Source: Agrypnia vestita (taxonomy: Eukaryota > Arthropoda > Insecta > Trichoptera > Phryganeidae). From it: 64,000 nucleotides of DNA. The translations under genes were made by a program, and so were the position numbers. Where the stretch lies: contig JADDOH010023140.1 of assembly GCA_016648135.1 (NCBI GenBank), positions 248,001 to 312,000 on the forward strand. The letters run 5' to 3'. Within the stretch, counting starts at the first letter, position 1; each line of letters starts with the position of its first letter. Below, one piece after another: positions 59,779 to 64,000 of this stretch. The notes under the pieces were generated by a model that was given only the letters and a program-made list of their open reading frames with translations, had not been told where the DNA came from and searched no databases.

Positions 59779-60207
59779 TTACATCCCTAATACGATCCAA
59801 GAAATCCCCTTTTCACAGAAAACGGATTTGTCGAACCAGAAAAACTTACGTTCGCCTTGCCATTCGTTATGGCCCTTCGCAATTGAAATGTCAGGTGTTA
59901 ATGTTAGCGCATTTATATGATTTGGTTTGCTTGGTTCAGATAATTTACATACACCAAAAGAACAAATATCAGTATTATGAGGTTGATAGATTTCAACGCC
60001 AGCGCTCGGGAGATGCGGCAAAAAAATGCAACATTCTTCAGAATTATGAAACTTTCCAGGTATAGAGGGCCTCTTAAATATAACCCCATCTTTACAAATT
60101 ATTAGTCTTTTTATTGATTTCCTATTCCCGAACATGTACAGAATAGATACACCCTCTCGCGAGATAAGGCGAGTCTCTGCTGTCTCCCTTTTTTTTTGAG
60201 AATTCAC
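59779..60207 (-). CDS. Unidentified 142-codon open frame
   Basis: Begins MNSQKKRETAETRLISREGV and ends FCEKGISWIVLGM. It has seven cysteines, several W/F residues and no transmembrane segment that I can see. Its length in AT-rich DNA and balanced codons suggest selection now or recently. No family is recognised; a fragment of a transposon, of an old viral insertion or of a host gene are all open. It follows the RTE-like end on the opposite strand. Confidence 0.3.
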   Translation of the reverse strand: MNSQKKRETAETRLISREGVSILYMFGNRKSIKRLIICKDGVIFKRPSIPGKFHNSEECCIFLPHLPSAGVEIYQPHNTDICSFGVCKLSEPSKPNHINALTLTPDISIAKGHNEWQGERKFFWFDKSVFCEKGISWIVLGM

Positions 60208-60911
60208 ATAATATGTAAATCTCTGATAAAAAAAATGTTAAAGGAATCATCAAAAATAAAAAACATTAAAAAAATATAAACATTTATTAAATTCAATATC
60301 TAATATTACTATTTTGAACAAGTTTGTATTATCATCTAAACATATCAAGGCCTCTTTGATGTATGAATTCATGCTTGCAGTACTCATAACGCTAAAAAAG
60401 ACATAACTTTTTTAATTGCAACTGTTTTCTCTGTCCATATAGCTGTCATTCCAATACTATATCATTCAATCCCCTCTGTTCTCAGGATGGCAATAAACAG
60501 GGGCACGCAATGGGAGCAAGAAGCGTGACTTTTTCCTAAGCATATATTTTGAAAAGAAACCGAAATAAAATATATATATATGTCTCGTAATATTCAAATC
60601 ACAATAATTAACATTTCATTCAGATTTTAATATTAATTAATATTATGCCAGATAAATATTTAATTTCAATATTTTTTTCCCAAATATATGGTTAAATAAA
60701 AGTTTTCCCAAATATACGGTTAAATAAAAACTTTATGCGTACTTCTATTTTGTATTACTAATATAACAACCTTATTATATTGAGAATAAAGGGAAATGAT
60801 TATTAAATTAAGATTCACCAATTTTCAAATTGTTCAAGTGTGACATAGTATTATTTTTGTTTAAATTGCAATATAATCTCAATTACCGAGTTACAGTATT
60901 AAATGTACATA
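60208..60911. other. AT-rich stretch, no gene seen
   Basis: Contains a local duplication CCCAAATATATGGTTAAATAAAA-like at 60679-60730. Nothing else recognised. Confidence 0.4.
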
Positions 60912-61856
60912 CAGTGGAAATCGTTCAACACTTTCACGCTTAACGTGAAAAATCGGTTAACATGAAATAATATTTTGGTTCTGAAATAATATTTTACGGG
61001 GAACAACAAACTATATCTATGGTTTAATATTCAGTCCCTTTGTCACCAAAATGTTTTGACTATATCTTTTGATTAGGACAACCAGTACCGTACGGTAGGA
61101 GATAAACCAGTGGGTTTATCGCCTAGCGTACATCGTGTTTAAGTAAGCCTCCTGTTTTAGGATCGTAAGACATATTTTTTTATTCTGAATATTAAACAAA
61201 AAATTGGTCCGATACATATACAACTATCCGAAGTATAATGTATCGGACCAATTTCTATGACATTTTTTTTTGCAATCTTATGCGTCTTACAGTCTGAACT
61301 TTTATTAATGATATGATTTGTGATTCCCATAAAATTAACTTGAGAGATTCTGATGGAAATATATTATGGAATTTCATGAAAATAAATCAGGAATTCTCAT
61401 TAATTACATCGAGGATTTTAATAAAAATTAATCTAGGTGTGGTATCCCCATGAGAAATGTGAAAACTGGTTATAGTGTGCTGTGTGGCATTCGGATGAGT
61501 TTGTTGCACTTGATGACGATGTGTGTACAGCACTAATTTTGACAGATAACAACATTACGGAACTCGCACAGACTTCTAAAGATGATCCCATCGATATTAT
61601 AATTGAAATGTACAAGATTTTTTAAAATTTCTTGGATAGATGTGTGTAATGTGGATGAACTGTGTATCCAATTTGATGTGATTTAATATAATACTCTCGA
61701 TGTACGAGTATAAACTAGAATATTAAGTCTCTTATTATGACAAAAAAAATATTCTTAAGTTTTTTTTGGCATATCTCTATATCTTTCAGCATAAAATTCT
61801 TTTAATGTGAAAAAATATTTCGATTCCCATGGTTTCGTGTTAAATGATTTCCACTG
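60912..61856 (+). mobile_element. Tigger/pogo-like element remnant
   Basis: Ends CAGTGGAAATCGTTCAACAC and (inverted) CAGTGGAAATCATTTAACAC; TA on the left (60910-60911), GA on the right. 945 bp. Contains a Tigger C-terminal fragment and a 20-bp-stem hairpin at 61200-61254. Confidence 0.75.
61440..61625 (+). pseudogene. Tigger transposase C-terminal fragment
   Basis: Plus strand reads WYPHEKCENWL, stop, then CAVWHSDEFVALDDDVCTAL and ILTDNNITELAQTSKDDP. The EFV.LDDD....LTD..I pattern is found near the C-terminus of Tigger/pogo transposases. Degenerate. Confidence 0.5.
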
Positions 61857-63214
61857 GATATGATTTTGTGGGATTGGAGGAAAATAATTTACAGAGTCAA
61901 ATTAATTCACTAATAAATAAATTTTATAATTGAAATGCTATTTTTGAAAATGAAGTGAATATTTTTCATATGAAAAGTTGACACTCAAATGCCACATTCT
62001 CAAAAGCAACGGGATGACATGTTGTTGCACCCAATGCAGCAGGTGTGTGCAGTGGGAACATCGAAGAATGATTTTTTTCGTAAACATATATATTTTTGAA
62101 AAAAAAATCATAATTAAAATTATTTATCAGACAGAATATTATGAAATATTAAAATCTGAATCATATTAGGAGGAAAATGCTCAGAAATAAGTCATACTTC
62201 AATGTTCTTACTGCACGCCCCTGCAATAGATAAAACGATGTCTGCGTTTAAACAAAATATGGTAACTGTTCTTCGAGCCACATACAATGCATTAAATGAT
62301 TTAAAAAAATTATATTAAATGGTTCGGACTGGGCGATAAAAAGATATACACAAGAATTCCCGAGTATAGAAAAGGCACCAGGAGCATCAATGGCAGTGCC
62401 TTAGCAAACATCTTGGTTTTTCACCTGTCAAGTTAAAACAATGTTAAAATTCAAAATTACACTTTTAAAAATCAAAGGAGTGGGACTGACATTTATTTGG
62501 GAAAATTGTGGGACGCACTTTAGATTGTCATAATTCATCTTATTTAACAGTTGTGGCTATAAACAATCAGGTGCAAGGGGTAGACTAAAAAAAGGCATTG
62601 TATTTGATAAACATTTACAGATATTTTTAATAAACTTGCATGAAAAATGCATGACTATTTTACCAACCGCAAGTTTGAATTCGTTATCAACCATTTTACA
62701 ATATTAAAACATTATATGTTTAATAAAAACACATGTATCCGAAAATAAAGCTAGTTTTGTAATATGAAATAAACATAATGTAATGTTATTATCTAATTTT
62801 GGTAAAAAAAATATTCTCTACTTATTCAAAGCTAACACAATAATAAATATACAGATAACTGAAAGTCAAGATCACATAACGCTACTAATAAATATACAAT
62901 ACTTGGTAATTTGTCATTAGAGTAAATAAATTTTAATATAAAAAATAAACAATACAGCTATAGATAATTATTATTAATCTTATAATAATAATGCAATAAA
63001 GCATGTAACAAACATTATTTTTAATCCCTGCTTATGGGTGAATCACCTTTGGAAGATAATGGGCGGCATGTTCACAGGTTAAGGCAAAATATTATTCGTA
63101 TGTTTATGTCTAATTATAACATTATATTATTTCAATTCAGTCTCCTATGTCTTATAGAATGTCTTCATGAAGATATAGTCGTAACAATATTTTATATCCT
63201 CATAATATATAAAA
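61857..63214. other. Gene-free AT-rich stretch
   Basis: No convincing coding sequence; scattered short open frames only. Confidence 0.4.
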
Positions 63215-63380
63215 TAAAGTTTGGTCTGCCAGTGATCAAGTGACCGGGGTTTAAAGCCTCATCGCAGGGGACCAGCAAATTAGTCCTATTTTTATAACAC
63301 AAGCATTTAGTTTAGTTTGAAAATAGTAAGAATATTAATGTGACACGTCTTCCGTGTATGCACCTCTATATAAAAATTAG
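63215..63380 (+). repeat. SINE copy (10910 family)
   Basis: GTCTGCCAGTGATCAAGTGA and GGGGTTTAAAGCC (decayed B box), then the body AAATTAGTCCTATTTTTATA and GAAAATAGTAAGAATATTAA shared with 10985-11080. Confidence 0.65.
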
Positions 63381-64000
63381 TTTTATCATTATATTGAAAA
63401 ACAGAGGGAGCATACTTGCAGAAAAAGAAAAAAGACCATGTGCTCAAACACAAGAGCCTGTTTCAATAGTTATATATGTATTTAATGCTAAAAATTTGAT
63501 ATAGTAAAAAAAAAATGTGCCTTATATCTGACCACGGAAATTAATTATTAAATTAAAATTATAATATATGCAACCTAATTTCACATACAAATTAATACAG
63601 ATTGTTAAATTTTTAAATCAAAAGATTTATCATAACAGAGTTTGATGAATATATTATCACATCAAATAATTTGTGTTATATTCTTAATCTTGAAAATGTT
63701 GATGATTTTATTTTGTTTAAGTATATCATGCAAGTACTGCATTTCGGTTTGATAATGGAAGGTAAAAAAGATTGATTAGTGGAAGACACACAAATCTGAA
63801 GAGGTTATAAAATTACCAACAATGAATACTCAATACTTAATTTTTTTCTATTTGTATGTATGTAAGGGGGGAGGGAGAGGAATAATTATAATATACATAA
63901 TACAAGGAAAATAAGTTTTCATAATTTCACACTGGTTAAATAAAACAAAGTCCTAGATAAGTTAGGTACACTACATGTCCAGCAGTTATAAATTTTCATA
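63381..64000. other. AT-rich end of window
   Basis: A purine-rich GGGGGGAGGGAGAGG occurs at 63867. No gene seen. Confidence 0.35.

Overview
The window is AT-rich nuclear DNA from an insect-like arthropod. The evidence is two spliced genes with GT-AG introns and a dense mix of mariner, piggyBac, Tigger/pogo, hAT, Harbinger, CR1-like LINE, Penelope, Gypsy-like LTR and tRNA-SINE sequence. The order of insect cannot be settled from the sequence alone.

Two host genes are complete and lie head to head. Checkpoint kinase 1 (Chk1/grapes) is on the minus strand. It has eight coding exons from 30690 down to 4496, about 437 residues, with all kinase motifs in place and a C-terminal regulatory domain. 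Menin (MEN1/Mnn1) is on the plus strand with five coding exons from 40453 to 46307, 609 residues. Every exon junction was placed by eye on GT/AG sites, and the phases add up to open frames of 1314 and 1830 bases. The 9.8 kb between the two start codons holds the upstream regions of both genes plus a minisatellite, a Harbinger-like element, a small Gypsy-like LTR element and a mariner.

Nearly everything else is mobile DNA. (1) 1-4495: a TTAA-bounded piggyBac-like copy and several fragments. (2) 4496-30690: the Chk1 introns, swollen by piggyBac-like, pogo-like, foldback, hAT and SINE insertions, including a 1.33 kb near-palindrome about 220 bp from exon 4. (3) 30691-40452: the intergenic block. 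(4) 40453-46307: menin, with an internally deleted piggyBac in intron 2. (5) 46308-55344: nested insertions up to three levels deep, including a piggyBac sitting in the TTAA of a mariner terminal repeat and a Tc1/mariner-type MITE inside a pogo-type MITE inside a piggyBac-like reading frame. (6) 55345-64000: repeat-rich DNA with Penelope GIY-YIG, RTE-like and Tigger remnants and one unidentified 142-codon open frame.

No bacterial system, CRISPR array, rRNA or canonical free-standing tRNA gene was seen. The most informative structures are the nested insertions, because target-site duplications and interrupted reading frames give their order directly.
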